This document shows positions 26,298-35,789 of a stretch of DNA of 64,000 nt, piece by piece. This stretch comes from Opitutales bacterium (lineage in GTDB: Bacteria; Verrucomicrobiota; Verrucomicrobiia; Opitutales; UBA2987), in contig JAJFLU010000022.1 of assembly GCA_021772515.1 (NCBI GenBank), forward strand, positions 124,001 through 188,000, in the 5' to 3' direction. A program made the position numbers and the translations under genes. How positions within the stretch are numbered: position 1 is the first letter of the stretch; every line of letters starts with the position of its first letter. The notes beneath the pieces were generated by a model that saw only the letters and a list, made by a program, of their open reading frames with translations, was not told where the DNA came from and made no database searches.

Positions 26298-27296
26298 TCA
26301 GCCCCCCAAGGTTCGCTCTTTCAGGAGGTAGTTTCTCACGTAATCGGAGACCGCCTCATTTAGTGGCGTAACGGGCAAATCGTAACCACTATCGCGAAGT
26401 TTTTGGATATTCGCTTTGGTGAAATACTGGTATTGACCCCGGATGCTTTCGGGCATGTCGACAAACTCGATATCGATAGCTTTACCCAATACCTTGAATA
26501 TGGGCTCGACCAGATCAATCCAGGTATGCGCGAGACCGCTTCCGATATTGAACAAGCCGCTGGCATCATCCTTTTCAGCGAGGTATAGGGTCATCGCGAC
26601 GGCATCCTTGACATAGAGGAAATCACGTTTTTGCTCACCGTCCCGGTAGTCGCGTTTATAGCTTTTGAATAGCCGGACCTTTCCGGAATCCCGGATTTGC
26701 TGAAATGCCTTGTGGACGAGGCTGCGCATTTCTCCTTTATGGCATTCATTGGGACCGAAGACATTGAAATACTTCAGGCCCACCATATGCCGCAGCAGAT
26801 CGTGGCGTTGGGCGTAGCGGTCGAACATCTGTTTGGAATACCCATACATATTGAGCGGCCTCAGTCGGGCGAGATCATCATTTTTGTCATCCATTCCCTG
26901 CCCGCCATTTCCGTAGGTGGCGGCGGAGGAAGCATAGACAAAACGGATTTCCTTCGCGAGCGCCCACTCGGCCAAGAACCGGGTGTATTCGTAATTGTTC
27001 TCAACCAGATAGGCGGCATTCGTTTCCGTGGTGCTGGAACAGGCCCCAAGATGGAAAACCGCACTGAAATTCCCAAATGGTCTCTCCTCGGTTTGCAACT
27101 TTTCGCGTAATTTATCCGCCTCCAAATAATGATCGAAGCGAAGAGGCGTCAGGTTTTTCCACTTTTCATCGTCTCCAAGATAATCGGCGATAACGATGTT
27201 TTTGATACCGCGTTTGTTGAGTGCCCAAACCAGTGCGCTCCCGATGAAGCCGGCTCCCCCCGTGACCAGAATTTTTCCTTCGTCGAGTAATTTCAT
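26298..27296 (-). CDS. hldD: ADP-L-glycero-D-manno-heptose-6-epimerase
   Basis: A 332-residue extended short-chain dehydrogenase. Its amino end has the NADP-binding TGGAGFIGSALVWALNKRG and the epimerase-typical YLGDDEKWKNL. The catalytic YxxxK is in NMYGYSKQ. HldD inverts C6 of ADP-D-glycero-D-manno-heptose to make the precursor for the LPS inner core, which points to a Gram-negative outer membrane. The ATG at 27296 is used; a TTG six codons upstream lies inside proC. It follows proC by 4 bp. Confidence 0.93.
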   Translation of the reverse strand: MKLLDEGKILVTGGAGFIGSALVWALNKRGIKNIVIADYLGDDEKWKNLTPLRFDHYLEADKLREKLQTEERPFGNFSAVFHLGACSSTTETNAAYLVENNYEYTRFLAEWALAKEIRFVYASSAATYGNGGQGMDDKNDDLARLRPLNMYGYSKQMFDRYAQRHDLLRHMVGLKYFNVFGPNECHKGEMRSLVHKAFQQIRDSGKVRLFKSYKRDYRDGEQKRDFLYVKDAVAMTLYLAEKDDASGLFNIGSGLAHTWIDLVEPIFKVLGKAIDIEFVDMPESIRGQYQYFTKANIQKLRDSGYDLPVTPLNEAVSDYVRNYLLKERTLGG

Positions 27297-27300
27297 ATTT

Positions 27301-28107
27301 TCAATCTTGGGCAAGCTCCATTGAACGATTTTTGGCGGCCAGAACCGTATCTGCGATCAAGCTGCGGAAATTGCCTTTTTCGAGGGCCTCCAGACCTGCC
27401 AGAGTAGTCCCTCCGGGGGAACTAACCCATTGGCGGAGCGTCTCGGGCTTTTCTCCGCTGCGGGCCAGTAATCGGGCCGACCCCAAGACGGTTTCCAGTG
27501 AGAGACGCTCGGCAACTTCCGGTTCCAGACCTGCCCGAATGCCGCCATCGCGCAGAGCCGCCACAAATTCGAAGACATAGGCCGGGCCACTCCCACTGAG
27601 CGCTGTAACCGCATCCAGGAATTTTTCTTCCAGAGGGATTACCGGCCCCATTGATTCGAGAATATTTTCGACCTTTTCCCGATCGGTAAAATCAATCTCG
27701 TTCTTCGTCGAATAGCAGGTGATTCCGGCCCCAATCTGGCCCGGAGTATTGGGCATGGCACGTATGATATTTCGTGCCAGAGGAAATTTCTCATCAAGAC
27801 GTTTCAGGGTCGAACCTGCTAAAATGGACAGGATCAGTTTTCCTTCTGACAGACGCGCGTGTTCGGAGCCCGCCTGTGAAAGTTGCTGCGGTTTGAAAGC
27901 CAGAACGAGGATTTCGCAACCGGCCAGCAACTTCTCAAGATTCGGGATATGGCGGATTCCAGTTCGTGAGGAAAGCGCCTCGGCGGAACCGTCTTCAGCG
28001 CCAAGGCAGGCCAATTCCTCCGGCTGATATAATTTATTTCTGAGCATTCCAGACACCATGGCCGTGCCCATACGACCAGCGCCTAAAAATGCCACTTTGA
28101 CCTTCAC
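27301..28107 (-). CDS. proC: Pyrroline-5-carboxylate reductase
   Basis: A 268-residue enzyme of proline synthesis reducing pyrroline-5-carboxylate with NAD(P)H. FLGAGRMGTAMVSGML at the amino end is the dinucleotide site, and VTALSGSGPAYVFEF with DGGIRAGL is the ProC signature. The C-terminal SSPGGTTLAGLEALEKG substrate loop is intact. It is in one unit with hldD, with no obvious pathway link. Confidence 0.95.
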   Translation of the reverse strand: MKVKVAFLGAGRMGTAMVSGMLRNKLYQPEELACLGAEDGSAEALSSRTGIRHIPNLEKLLAGCEILVLAFKPQQLSQAGSEHARLSEGKLILSILAGSTLKRLDEKFPLARNIIRAMPNTPGQIGAGITCYSTKNEIDFTDREKVENILESMGPVIPLEEKFLDAVTALSGSGPAYVFEFVAALRDGGIRAGLEPEVAERLSLETVLGSARLLARSGEKPETLRQWVSSPGGTTLAGLEALEKGNFRSLIADTVLAAKNRSMELAQD

Positions 28108-28187
28108 CCGATACAGTTAAAGGAGGCCCAAACTAAGTGTCGAGGTAGAAGTTTTGATAGAAAAAGCTCTTCCCGAAGGAAGGGAAT

Positions 28188-29288
28188 TTAGTGCACGGGG
28201 TGTTTCAGCATGGCGCAGGTGCCGCCACGAGTTCTTGGTTTCACCAGAAGCTCGCCCCCGAGGTTGCGAATGCCGTGGCGCGCAATCGTCAGCCCCATAC
28301 CGCGGCCAACCGCAGTCTTGCCACTGATAAATGGCTCGAAAATATGATCCTTCACCTCTGGATCGATTCCGGCGCCCTCATCCAGCACCTTGATGATTAC
28401 CTGTGGATTTGATTCCGAATTTTCCAGCGCAGTTTTTATGAGCACATTTCGATCTTCCACGCCCTTGGGATAACTTTCGATAGCATTGGCCAAAAGATTG
28501 CCCAAAATGCCTTCAAAAACCTCAGCATTGGCTGGTAATTGAAAATTATCCAGGGGATTGATCACCTTGATAGAGTTGGAAATATTATTCTCGGATTGGA
28601 AACGCCGGATACTGTTATCAAGGAGCCGCTGAAGGGGAATTGGCTGAAGCGAAAACTCCTCTTTGCTGGCGATGCTGCCCAATTGGCGGACGATATTAAC
28701 CATTCTTTGTATCGATTGGTCCATTAATTTCGCGCATCGCGTGACCATTTTAGGGTTGTCTTGAGCGGTAGTCAGGAGATCCAGATACCCCACCACGACG
28801 CCGAGAAGATTGTTCAGATTATGGGAAATTCCCTGGGTAATGGCTCCAACAGCGGCGGATTGCCGGGACTCCGAGAGCCGTTTTTGCAGGTCCAGGTTTT
28901 CGCGATATATTTGCTGAAAACGCAGTTGGGTTCTCACCCGAGCGAAGGTTTCATCCAGATCTATCGGTTTGGTAATGTAGTCAACCGCTCCGGCTTCCAG
29001 TCCTTCGAGTTTGCCTGCTTTTGAGGTTTTTGCGGTTATGAAAATGATCGGGATTACCTGTGTGGATTCGTCTTGTTTGAGAATCTTACAGACCTCAAGG
29101 CCATCCATTTCGGGCATCATTATATCCAGCAAAATTAAATCCGGCAGTTCTACTTTGACCTGATCGAGACATTGCTGGCCGCTGTAAGCTGGCCAAACCA
29201 GCATACCGTTTTGCTCCAGCTTGCGCTGCAACAATTTAACGTTCACCGGCTGGTCGTCAACTACGAGGATTTTTTGTATGTTGCTCAA
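28188..29288 (-). CDS. Hybrid response regulator-histidine kinase
   Basis: A 366-residue soluble signalling protein. Residues 5-122 are a receiver domain with the phospho-acceptor D55 (LILLDIMMPEMDG) and a lysine in ITKPID. A short coiled coil leads to an H-box, GAITQGISHNLNNLLG near residue 150, then an ATPase domain with VLDEGAGIDPEV and GRGMGLTIARHG. Receiver-first kinases of this kind are usually phosphorylated by, or report to, another kinase. No membrane segment or separate output gene is adjacent, so the signal is unknown. Confidence 0.88.
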   Translation of the reverse strand: MSNIQKILVVDDQPVNVKLLQRKLEQNGMLVWPAYSGQQCLDQVKVELPDLILLDIMMPEMDGLEVCKILKQDESTQVIPIIFITAKTSKAGKLEGLEAGAVDYITKPIDLDETFARVRTQLRFQQIYRENLDLQKRLSESRQSAAVGAITQGISHNLNNLLGVVVGYLDLLTTAQDNPKMVTRCAKLMDQSIQRMVNIVRQLGSIASKEEFSLQPIPLQRLLDNSIRRFQSENNISNSIKVINPLDNFQLPANAEVFEGILGNLLANAIESYPKGVEDRNVLIKTALENSESNPQVIIKVLDEGAGIDPEVKDHIFEPFISGKTAVGRGMGLTIARHGIRNLGGELLVKPRTRGGTCAMLKHPVH

Positions 29289-29644
29289 AATGTTTTGCAG
29301 AAACCAGAATACATCCGGGCGGCTCCGCTAATCCATTGTTCGATGGAACTCAGCGGTGGTCTCGAAGAAGTGGGCTCCTGTTATGCTCAATAAAAATAAT
29401 AATATATGATATCGGAGAAAATACTAAAATCTAATGCTCTCAATATCAAGAAAACCTTTGTCCATCACTGCTTTACGGCAAATGTTTATACTTTTTTTAC
29501 AAATTTCTTACAAAAAATCCAATTTCCTGCTCTTTGGCGGCTGTGTGATTACAGATTTTGACAGCCGGATGGATTTAGATAATTGGGCAAATTGACTAAA
29601 GACGGTGTCTTTGGTCGGAAAAATATCCCGGATTTTTCGATAAA
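29289..29644. other. 356-bp intergenic stretch, no gene seen
   Basis: No convincing coding frame is present. It must contain the promoter of the receiver-kinase gene. Just upstream of that start, an imperfect two-part hairpin (CCGCT and AGCGG arms enclosing CCAT and ATGG arms, 29325-29356) could act in the leader on either strand. The part near 29500-29640 is AT-rich and includes a short AAAGAC/GTCTTT stem without a U-tract, so I do not call it a terminator. Confidence 0.4.
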
Positions 29645-30433
29645 TTACCGGAGACGCAGGGTGCGTGCGTAGAGGACAATATCCTTGGAATCGTCCAGGG
29701 CGATGGCTCCTCCATAGATGAGCACTTTTTTATCAAGGTAATTTTTTATGGGTTTACTGGCCAAAAGTGATGATAAATCGACATAGGCAATGCGTTTACC
29801 ACGGGATGTGACTAACTGAAACTGGAATTTTGGCTTTTTGCCGATCCCTCTGGAGGCTTTTTCAAGGGTGCCCTCGAAATATCGAGGAGGGCTTTTCGAG
29901 GAGGGGTTGGTGTAAACGGTCGGAACCGCACCCGGCAGGGAAACGGAAGTCGATTCCTCCGGTTCAACGGTTGAAGCATCCGCTTCTTTACCAAATCTGA
30001 GAACGGGAAGAGACTTGGAAGGGTGTTTGAAGTAAACCGGAACGGCTTTGGAAAAACTGATTTCGGCCCAATCTTCGGCATAGATAAGCTCGGCTTCATC
30101 CTCCTCCGTAATGACGGTGAGAACCGGACTTTCGGAGGACGCCCTTATGTGAACCAAGGCTCCGGGGTTTATCGATAAGTCCTTCGCCACATCTGGAAGC
30201 TCGACATATCCTTTGAAGTCACCCTGATATTCCATCCAATACCACCCCTCGGCCCGAGCATCTTCGTCCATGACCGGTTCGGCGATGGCCAGTCGCGAGT
30301 CGTCCGAAACAAACTCCGCCAATTGATGCGATGCGGTATCCGGCTCCAGGTAAATGGCGACCTTTGCTGCGTAAATCGAGACCGTTGATCCGATCAGCAA
30401 TGCGAGAAGAAGGGTGAGTTTTCCCATTTTCAT
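29645..30433 (-). CDS. Exported SH3-like protein of unknown function
   Basis: A 262-residue protein with a signal peptide (core LTLLLALLIGSTVSIYA, cut near AAK at residue 23). The mature part begins with two beta-rich units resembling bacterial SH3 domains (WYWMEYQGDFKGYVELPD, then PGALVHIRASSESPV), followed by a Pro/Ser-rich linker and a C-terminal beta-rich unit with VLIYGGAIALDD. It may bind cell-wall components, as SH3b domains often do. I do not recognise a family. It lies 44 bp downstream of the rluB-type gene on the same strand. Confidence 0.6.
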   Translation of the reverse strand: MKMGKLTLLLALLIGSTVSIYAAKVAIYLEPDTASHQLAEFVSDDSRLAIAEPVMDEDARAEGWYWMEYQGDFKGYVELPDVAKDLSINPGALVHIRASSESPVLTVITEEDEAELIYAEDWAEISFSKAVPVYFKHPSKSLPVLRFGKEADASTVEPEESTSVSLPGAVPTVYTNPSSKSPPRYFEGTLEKASRGIGKKPKFQFQLVTSRGKRIAYVDLSSLLASKPIKNYLDKKVLIYGGAIALDDSKDIVLYARTLRLR

Positions 30434-30476
30434 GAGGCGATTTCGAGAATCATATTTGGGTCCTTTTTCAGATTTG

Positions 30477-31205
30477 TCAGCCTAATAGTAATTTACTTTC
30501 CTTTTCAACCAAAACCCTGATTTTTCCAGGACCCAGCCCCCGAAGCACAAAGCTTCCGATCTGGAAACGATGCAGACGGCGCACCCGGTGGCCGAGGGCT
30601 TCAAACATTCGGCGAATTTCGCGTTTGCGGCCATGACTGAGGTGGACCTCATACTGTTTCCCGGGATTGGCACCCTTGCCCATAGGAATAATTTTGTCAG
30701 CCTTCAATCGCTCTCCTTCGACCTGAATACCCCGGCATAAAGCGGCGATGGTGGCATTTTCGGCCGGCTTGTTCAGCCATACCCGGTAGCGTTTGATAAT
30801 GCGGTTTTTGGGATGGGTCAGCCGTTGCGCCAGGGTTCCGTCGTTGGTCAAAATGAGCAATCCCTCGCTATCTTTATCGAGTCTTCCGGCGCAGAAAAGC
30901 CTTTCCTTCTCAAATTTGGGCGGCAGCAGGTCGAAAACCGTGCTCTCATGGTGGGGATCCTCATTACTGCAAATAAAACCCTTCGGCTTGTTCATCAATA
31001 AAGTGACGGGGCCGGTCCGGCGTTTTTTGATGGGAGCCCCCCGAACCGAAATTTTATCTTTACTCGGATCAACTTTGTGACCAATCTTGGCAACGACGCC
31101 ATTCACCTCGACAACACCTTGAATAATCCATCTCTCGGCCTCCCGACGCGAGCACAATCCCGCATCAGCCAGAAATTTGTGCAAACGAACTTTGTTATCG
31201 ACCAT
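30477..31205 (-). CDS. rluB: 23S rRNA pseudouridine synthase, RluB/RsuA family
   Basis: A 242-residue protein with an N-terminal S4 RNA-binding domain (RLHKFLADAGLCSRREAERW) and a pseudouridine-synthase domain with the catalytic aspartate in GRLDKDSEGLLILTNDG. The C-terminal HLSHGRKREIRRMFEALGH also belongs to the family. It isomerises a uridine in large-subunit rRNA. RsuA and RluE/RluF relatives cannot be fully excluded. It is divergent from the CysJ-like gene. Confidence 0.88.
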   Translation of the reverse strand: MVDNKVRLHKFLADAGLCSRREAERWIIQGVVEVNGVVAKIGHKVDPSKDKISVRGAPIKKRRTGPVTLLMNKPKGFICSNEDPHHESTVFDLLPPKFEKERLFCAGRLDKDSEGLLILTNDGTLAQRLTHPKNRIIKRYRVWLNKPAENATIAALCRGIQVEGERLKADKIIPMGKGANPGKQYEVHLSHGRKREIRRMFEALGHRVRRLHRFQIGSFVLRGLGPGKIRVLVEKESKLLLG

Positions 31206-31445
31206 GATACTGGATTTTATTTTTTGGGCGCTATATTCTTTACTTTGTCAGATCAAAAAGCAAGCCGACACGGCAGGTAAGCATGTGATTGGAAGTTGTG
31301 GTATGTTGAAATAAAATTGAACGACCAGCGGGATAAAATTGACTATTTTAGATCGTTCCAAACTTATTCTGCCTCTTTTTCGTGTTGATTCCAAACCTTG
31401 CTTTTTCATGAAGCATTTCATAGATGTGGGTTAATAATTTATTTT

Positions 31446-32612
31446 ATGAGCGAAATTTCTGAAAACTCACCTGTTTACGATAAGAAGAATCCTTTTCTGG
31501 CCTGCCTGCGGGAGAACCGGTTGTTGAGCAAAGAGGGGTCCATTAAGGATACACGGCATTTTGTTGTCGATATCGCGGGCAGCGGGCTGGTATATACCTG
31601 TGGAGATTCGCTGGGGGTTTATCCCACCAATAATTCGGAGTGTGTGCAGGAGCTTCTCGATGCTCTCGGAGCCAGTGGCGAGGAAATGGTGCGCTTGCCC
31701 AAGGATGAGGAAGATATATCCCTGCGCGAAGCTCTCAGCCACAGGCTTTCACTGGCACAGCCCACAAAAAAAATCATGAAAGCCTTGCTGGAGTCCGGCG
31801 TCGATGGGGAGACCAAAAGCGCCCTGGAGGCGAAGCTCGTGCCGGAAAATAATGAATCGACCAAGGAATACCTGGAAAACCGCGAATTTGCCGATCTTCT
31901 ATTGGACTTTCCCGGAGCGAGGCTTTCACCGCAGGAATTCATCGTGAATTTGAGGAAATTGATGCCCCGACTTTATTCGATAGCCTCCTCACCAACCGTT
32001 TATCCGTCGGATGTCCATCTGACCATTGCGGTGGTCCGTTACCATACCAATGGCCGTGATCGGTTGGGGGTTTGCTCGACGTTTTTGGCCGAACGCGCGC
32101 CATTGGCCGAGAGTATCGTCCCGGTATTTGTCGCGAAATCCCATTTCGGCCTGCCCGAGGATGATTCCGCCGATCTGATTATGGTGGGGCCGGGAACCGG
32201 TATCGCTCCATTTCGCGCATTTTTACAGGAGCGGATTGCCCGAGGTGGCTCTGGAAGAAGCTGGGTATTTTTCGGCGACCAGCACCATGACACCGATTAC
32301 CTCTATGGGGAAGAATTCGAGAAATATCTGGCCGAGGGGCAGCTCGACCGCCTTGACTTGGCCTGGTCCCGCGATCAGGATTACAAAATATATGTGCAGG
32401 ATAAATTGCTCGAAAATGCGGCCGAAGTATGGAAATGGCTACAGGGAGGCGCCTACTTCTATGTTTGTGGCGATGCCAAAAGGATGGCCAAGGATGTCAA
32501 CGCCGCCCTCCACAAAATCGCTCAGGAGCACGGTGGTATGAGTGAAGAGGAGGCCATTGCATGGGTAAAAGCCCTGAAAAAAGAAAAGCGTTACCAAAGA
32601 GACGTTTATTGA
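31446..32612 (+). CDS. CysJ-like FAD/NADPH reductase without flavodoxin domain
   Basis: A 388-residue protein equal to the C-terminal two-thirds of sulfite reductase flavoprotein CysJ. The ATG at 31446 is used; a longer frame from 31398 has no support. FAD binding is shown by PRLYSIASSP and GVCSTFLAERA, and NADPH binding by MVGPGTGIAPFRAFLQER, FFGDQHHDTDYLY and YVCGDAKRMAKDV. The protein ends in a terminal tyrosine, as expected for stacking on FAD. The flavodoxin domain that normally feeds the hemoprotein is absent, so it needs a separate flavodoxin or ferredoxin partner. No cysI is nearby, and the cysCDN genes are 12 kb away. Confidence 0.8.
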   Translation: MSEISENSPVYDKKNPFLACLRENRLLSKEGSIKDTRHFVVDIAGSGLVYTCGDSLGVYPTNNSECVQELLDALGASGEEMVRLPKDEEDISLREALSHRLSLAQPTKKIMKALLESGVDGETKSALEAKLVPENNESTKEYLENREFADLLLDFPGARLSPQEFIVNLRKLMPRLYSIASSPTVYPSDVHLTIAVVRYHTNGRDRLGVCSTFLAERAPLAESIVPVFVAKSHFGLPEDDSADLIMVGPGTGIAPFRAFLQERIARGGSGRSWVFFGDQHHDTDYLYGEEFEKYLAEGQLDRLDLAWSRDQDYKIYVQDKLLENAAEVWKWLQGGAYFYVCGDAKRMAKDVNAALHKIAQEHGGMSEEEAIAWVKALKKEKRYQRDVY

Positions 32613-32664
32613 TCTGGTATTTTTTTGCCTTCTTCTCCGGTTTTGTTACTAGAACTTGATATCT

Positions 32665-33405
32665 ATGACTTTGAAAAATCGTATTGCACTTGTAACCGGC
32701 GCTGGCCGCGGAATTGGCATGGCCATAGCCGAGAATTTGGCCAAGGCCGGAGCCCATGTGATTTGTGTCAGTCGCTCCGAAAATAGCTGCAAATCAACAG
32801 CCGATTCGATCAATGAATCTGGTGGCACAGCCTCATGGCATGCCGTCGATGTTTCCGATGGCCCGGCTGTGGCGGATTTGGCAAAATCGATTCTCGGTGA
32901 ACACGGAAAGGTCGATATTCTGGTCAACAATGCGGGAATCACCCGAGATGGCCTGATATTGCGTATGTCCAGCGAAAGTTGGCATGATGTCATGAACACC
33001 AATCTCTCCAGTTGTTATTACTGGGTGAAGCATCTGGCACACCCCATGGCGAGGCAGCGCTGGGGGCGAATCGTGAATATTACATCGGTGAGCGGATTGA
33101 TGGGAAATGCGGGGCAAGCCAACTACGCTTCCTCAAAAGCAGGTATGATCGGTTTGACGAAGTCCCTGGCCAAGGAATTTGCCTCACGCCAAATTACCGT
33201 AAACGCGGTTGCTCCAGGATTTATTGAAACAGATATGACTTCTGGACTTGACGAGAAAACCCGTGATCTCATTTTAAAGAACATTCCTTTACGGAAGCTG
33301 GGACAACCTTCCGACATTGCTCATGTGGTGGATTTTATATGTTCTGAAAAGGCTGGATACATCACAGGGCAAGTTTTTACAGTTGACGGCGGCATGGTCA
33401 TGTGA
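32665..33405 (+). CDS. fabG: 3-oxoacyl-[acyl-carrier-protein] reductase
   Basis: A 246-residue short-chain dehydrogenase. TGAGRGIGMAIAENL binds NADPH, NNAGITRDGL is the core motif, and the catalytic YxxxK is in GQANYASSKAGMIG. It reduces 3-oxoacyl-ACP in fatty-acid elongation. The start is the ATG at 32665; a TTG three codons earlier is less likely. acpP and fabF follow on the same strand, which makes the FabG role firm rather than a generic dehydrogenase. Confidence 0.94.
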   Translation: MTLKNRIALVTGAGRGIGMAIAENLAKAGAHVICVSRSENSCKSTADSINESGGTASWHAVDVSDGPAVADLAKSILGEHGKVDILVNNAGITRDGLILRMSSESWHDVMNTNLSSCYYWVKHLAHPMARQRWGRIVNITSVSGLMGNAGQANYASSKAGMIGLTKSLAKEFASRQITVNAVAPGFIETDMTSGLDEKTRDLILKNIPLRKLGQPSDIAHVVDFICSEKAGYITGQVFTVDGGMVM

Positions 33406-33439
33406 TGCGAAATACTAAAAAATTAACAGATAATCAGAT

Positions 33440-33697
33440 ATGGCAGACAAAACAATTGAACAGCGGGTCAACGAAATCATTGTTACCCAGCTTAATGTGA
33501 ACGAGGAGCAAGTTACTCCTGAAGCATCGTTTCTGGATGATCTCGGAGCGGACTCCTTGGATACCGTTGAGCTGATTATGGCTTTCGAGGAGGAATTCAG
33601 CGACGAGATTGATGGTGAGATTCCGGAGAGTGACGCCGAGCAACTGCAAACGGTTGGCGATGTCGTCAAATACATTCAGGACAAAGCGGGAAGCTGA
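33440..33697 (+). CDS. acpP: Acyl carrier protein
   Basis: An 85-residue acidic protein with the phosphopantetheine attachment serine in [19 protein letters not shown]. Length and charge are typical. It carries growing acyl chains for fatty-acid and lipid A synthesis. It stands between fabG (34 bp) and fabF (55 bp), the most common acpP context. Confidence 0.97.
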   Translation: MADKTIEQRVNEIIVTQLNVNEEQVTPEASFLDDLGADSLDTVELIMAFEEEFSDEIDGEIPESDAEQLQTVGDVVKYIQDKAGS

Positions 33698-33752
33698 GGC
33701 AGCCCGGACTTTGTCTCACAGTAATCTTTAAGGGGTCAGGCGACCTCCCAAC

Positions 33753-35006
33753 ATGGATCACCCTATGCAAACTCCTCGCGTGGTCATCACCGGTATCGGG
33801 GTAGTTACCTCTATCGGCCACGACATCGAATCCTTTTGGTCCAGCCTGCTGGCTGGTCAATCTGGGATTGGTCGCGTATCCCGTTTCGATCCCTCCGAGT
33901 TCACCTGCCAGGTGGGTTCGGAGGTGCGGGATTTCGACCCGACCCTCTACATGGATGCCAAGGAGGCTCGACGGAGCGACCGCTATACCCAATTGGCAAT
34001 GGCCGCCGCAAAGGGGGCCATCAAGGATGGAGACCTCGATGTTACCCGCGTCGATAAAACGCGATTTGGTGTGCTTGTGGGGTCGGGAATAGGCGGCATG
34101 GAAACCATCGAGATACAGTACGACCGTCTCACCAAGATGGGTCCACGCAAAGTATCCCCGTTTACCATTCCCTCTCTCATAGCAAATATAGCCTCCGGGG
34201 TAGTCGCTATTGAATTGGGCGCCAAGGGTCCCAATTTCGGGTTGGTGAGCGCCTGTGCGACCTCCGCCCATGCCATTGGGGAGGCCATGCGCATGATTCG
34301 CACGGGAGACGCCGACATCATGCTGGCCGGCGGCAGCGAAGCCGCTATCACCCGTTTGAGCTATGCCGGATTTTGCTCCATGAAGGCTATGAGCACGAGC
34401 CGAAATGATGATCCCAAAAGATCCAGCAGACCTTTCGACAAAACCCGCGACGGATTTATCATGGGCGAAGGCGCGGGAATCGTCATCATCGAATCAGAGG
34501 AGCATGCGCGGGCTCGCGGCGCCCGCATCTACTGCGAATTGGCCGGTTATGCGGCCACCTGTGACGCCTACCACATCACCTCTCCCGATCCAACGGGGGA
34601 AGGGCTGGCCCTCTGTCTGAATAATTCTTTGAAGGATTCCGGTACCGCGGCCACAGAAATCGGCTACATAAATGCTCACGGCACTTCGACTCAGCTAAAT
34701 GACAAAACCGAGACAAGCGCCGTCAAGGAGGTTTTTGGGGACCATGCTCGCAATCTGTTGATGAGTTCGACAAAATCCATGACCGGCCACTTGCTCGGGG
34801 CGGCTGGCGCGATTGAGGTAGCGGCCACCATCAAGGTTCTGGAAACCGGTGAAGTCCCCCCCACAATCAATTACGAATATCCCGACGAGGAGTGTGATTT
34901 AAATTACGTGCCCAACAAGAAGACCACCGCAAATGTGAAAGCTGCCCTGACCAATAACCTCGGTTTCGGCGGTCATAATGCCAGCGTAATTTTAAAAACC
35001 CTGTAA
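33753..35006 (+). CDS. fabF: 3-oxoacyl-[acyl-carrier-protein] synthase II
   Basis: A 417-residue condensing enzyme. The catalytic cysteine is in VSACATSAHAIGEAM and the two histidines are in NAHGTSTQLND and STKSMTGHLLGAAGA. It extends acyl-ACP with malonyl-ACP. The second ATG, four codons in (33765), could be the true start because the family usually begins at about RVVITGIG. It ends the fabG-acpP-fabF unit; the alkD-like gene follows by 18 bp. Confidence 0.95.
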   Translation: MDHPMQTPRVVITGIGVVTSIGHDIESFWSSLLAGQSGIGRVSRFDPSEFTCQVGSEVRDFDPTLYMDAKEARRSDRYTQLAMAAAKGAIKDGDLDVTRVDKTRFGVLVGSGIGGMETIEIQYDRLTKMGPRKVSPFTIPSLIANIASGVVAIELGAKGPNFGLVSACATSAHAIGEAMRMIRTGDADIMLAGGSEAAITRLSYAGFCSMKAMSTSRNDDPKRSSRPFDKTRDGFIMGEGAGIVIIESEEHARARGARIYCELAGYAATCDAYHITSPDPTGEGLALCLNNSLKDSGTAATEIGYINAHGTSTQLNDKTETSAVKEVFGDHARNLLMSSTKSMTGHLLGAAGAIEVAATIKVLETGEVPPTINYEYPDEECDLNYVPNKKTTANVKAALTNNLGFGGHNASVILKTL

Positions 35007-35024
35007 TTTGCCAACCGTCGGTTC

Positions 35025-35741
35025 GTGCCAGTGATTACGACCACAGCAGAAATTGAGAAAGAACTGAGGGAGTTGGGAAATCCTTCGGATGCGACACACG
35101 CGCAACGATATTTCAAAACCGGCAAGGGTGAATACGCCGAGGGCGATAAATTCCTCGGCGTTCGTGTTCCTGTTATTAGAAAACTGGTTAGAAAATACAA
35201 AAAAGTCTCGCGTCCCGAGGTCGTAATACTCCTCAAATCCGCTTGGCATGAGGAGCGTCTTTTTGCCCTCCTGATGCTCGTTGCTCTTTTTTCCAAAGCG
35301 GATGAGGAGGACCAATCGGCGATTTACGAAATCTACCTCAATCACACCGAATTCATAAATAATTGGGATCTTGTGGATGGGTCCGCCCATTATATTGTCG
35401 GGGCGTACTTGGAAAATCGAGATAAGCAAATACTTGATGTCTTGGCACGATCCAAAAATCTCTGGGAACGCCGAATCGCTATCATGGCCACTTTTTATTT
35501 CATCAAAAACAATCGATTTGCAGATACGCTCCGGATTGCTGAAATTTTGTTGTCTGACAAAGAGGATCTGATCCACAAAGCGGTGGGGTGGATGCTCAGG
35601 GAAATCGGGAAAAGGGATATCGAAACGGAAGAAAGGTTTTTGAGGAAACACCTCGAATCCCTGCCTCGAACTACCCTGCGTTATGCCATCGAGAAGTTTC
35701 CCGAAGAAAAAAGAAAAGCCTATTTATCCGGCGCCGTATAG
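35025..35741 (+). CDS. AlkD-like DNA alkylation repair protein (HEAT-repeat glycosylase)
   Basis: A 238-residue alpha-helical protein of the DNA alkylation repair (AlkD/AlkC) family. The GVRVPVIRKLVRKYKK segment, AWHEERLFALLMLV, NNWDLVDGSAHYIVG and KNLWERRIAIMATFYFIK match its HEAT-like repeats; the NWDLVD aspartate and the LWERRIA tryptophan are the known active-site positions. It excises positively charged alkylated bases. GTG start at 35025, 18 bp after fabF. Confidence 0.88.
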   Translation: MPVITTTAEIEKELRELGNPSDATHAQRYFKTGKGEYAEGDKFLGVRVPVIRKLVRKYKKVSRPEVVILLKSAWHEERLFALLMLVALFSKADEEDQSAIYEIYLNHTEFINNWDLVDGSAHYIVGAYLENRDKQILDVLARSKNLWERRIAIMATFYFIKNNRFADTLRIAEILLSDKEDLIHKAVGWMLREIGKRDIETEERFLRKHLESLPRTTLRYAIEKFPEEKRKAYLSGAV

Positions 35742-35789
35742 GAACCCCGAAAGCAGGCTGGCGACGTCAACCATCCTCAAACTAATCCG

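Noticed and set aside
29570..29640. Terminator at AAAGAC/GTCTTT
   Set aside because: The stem is six base pairs with a three-base loop and there is no U-tract on either strand.
32665..33405. fabG as the missing DprE2 reductase
   Set aside because: It is next to acpP and fabF and has the normal FabG motifs; it is 29 kb away from dprE1.
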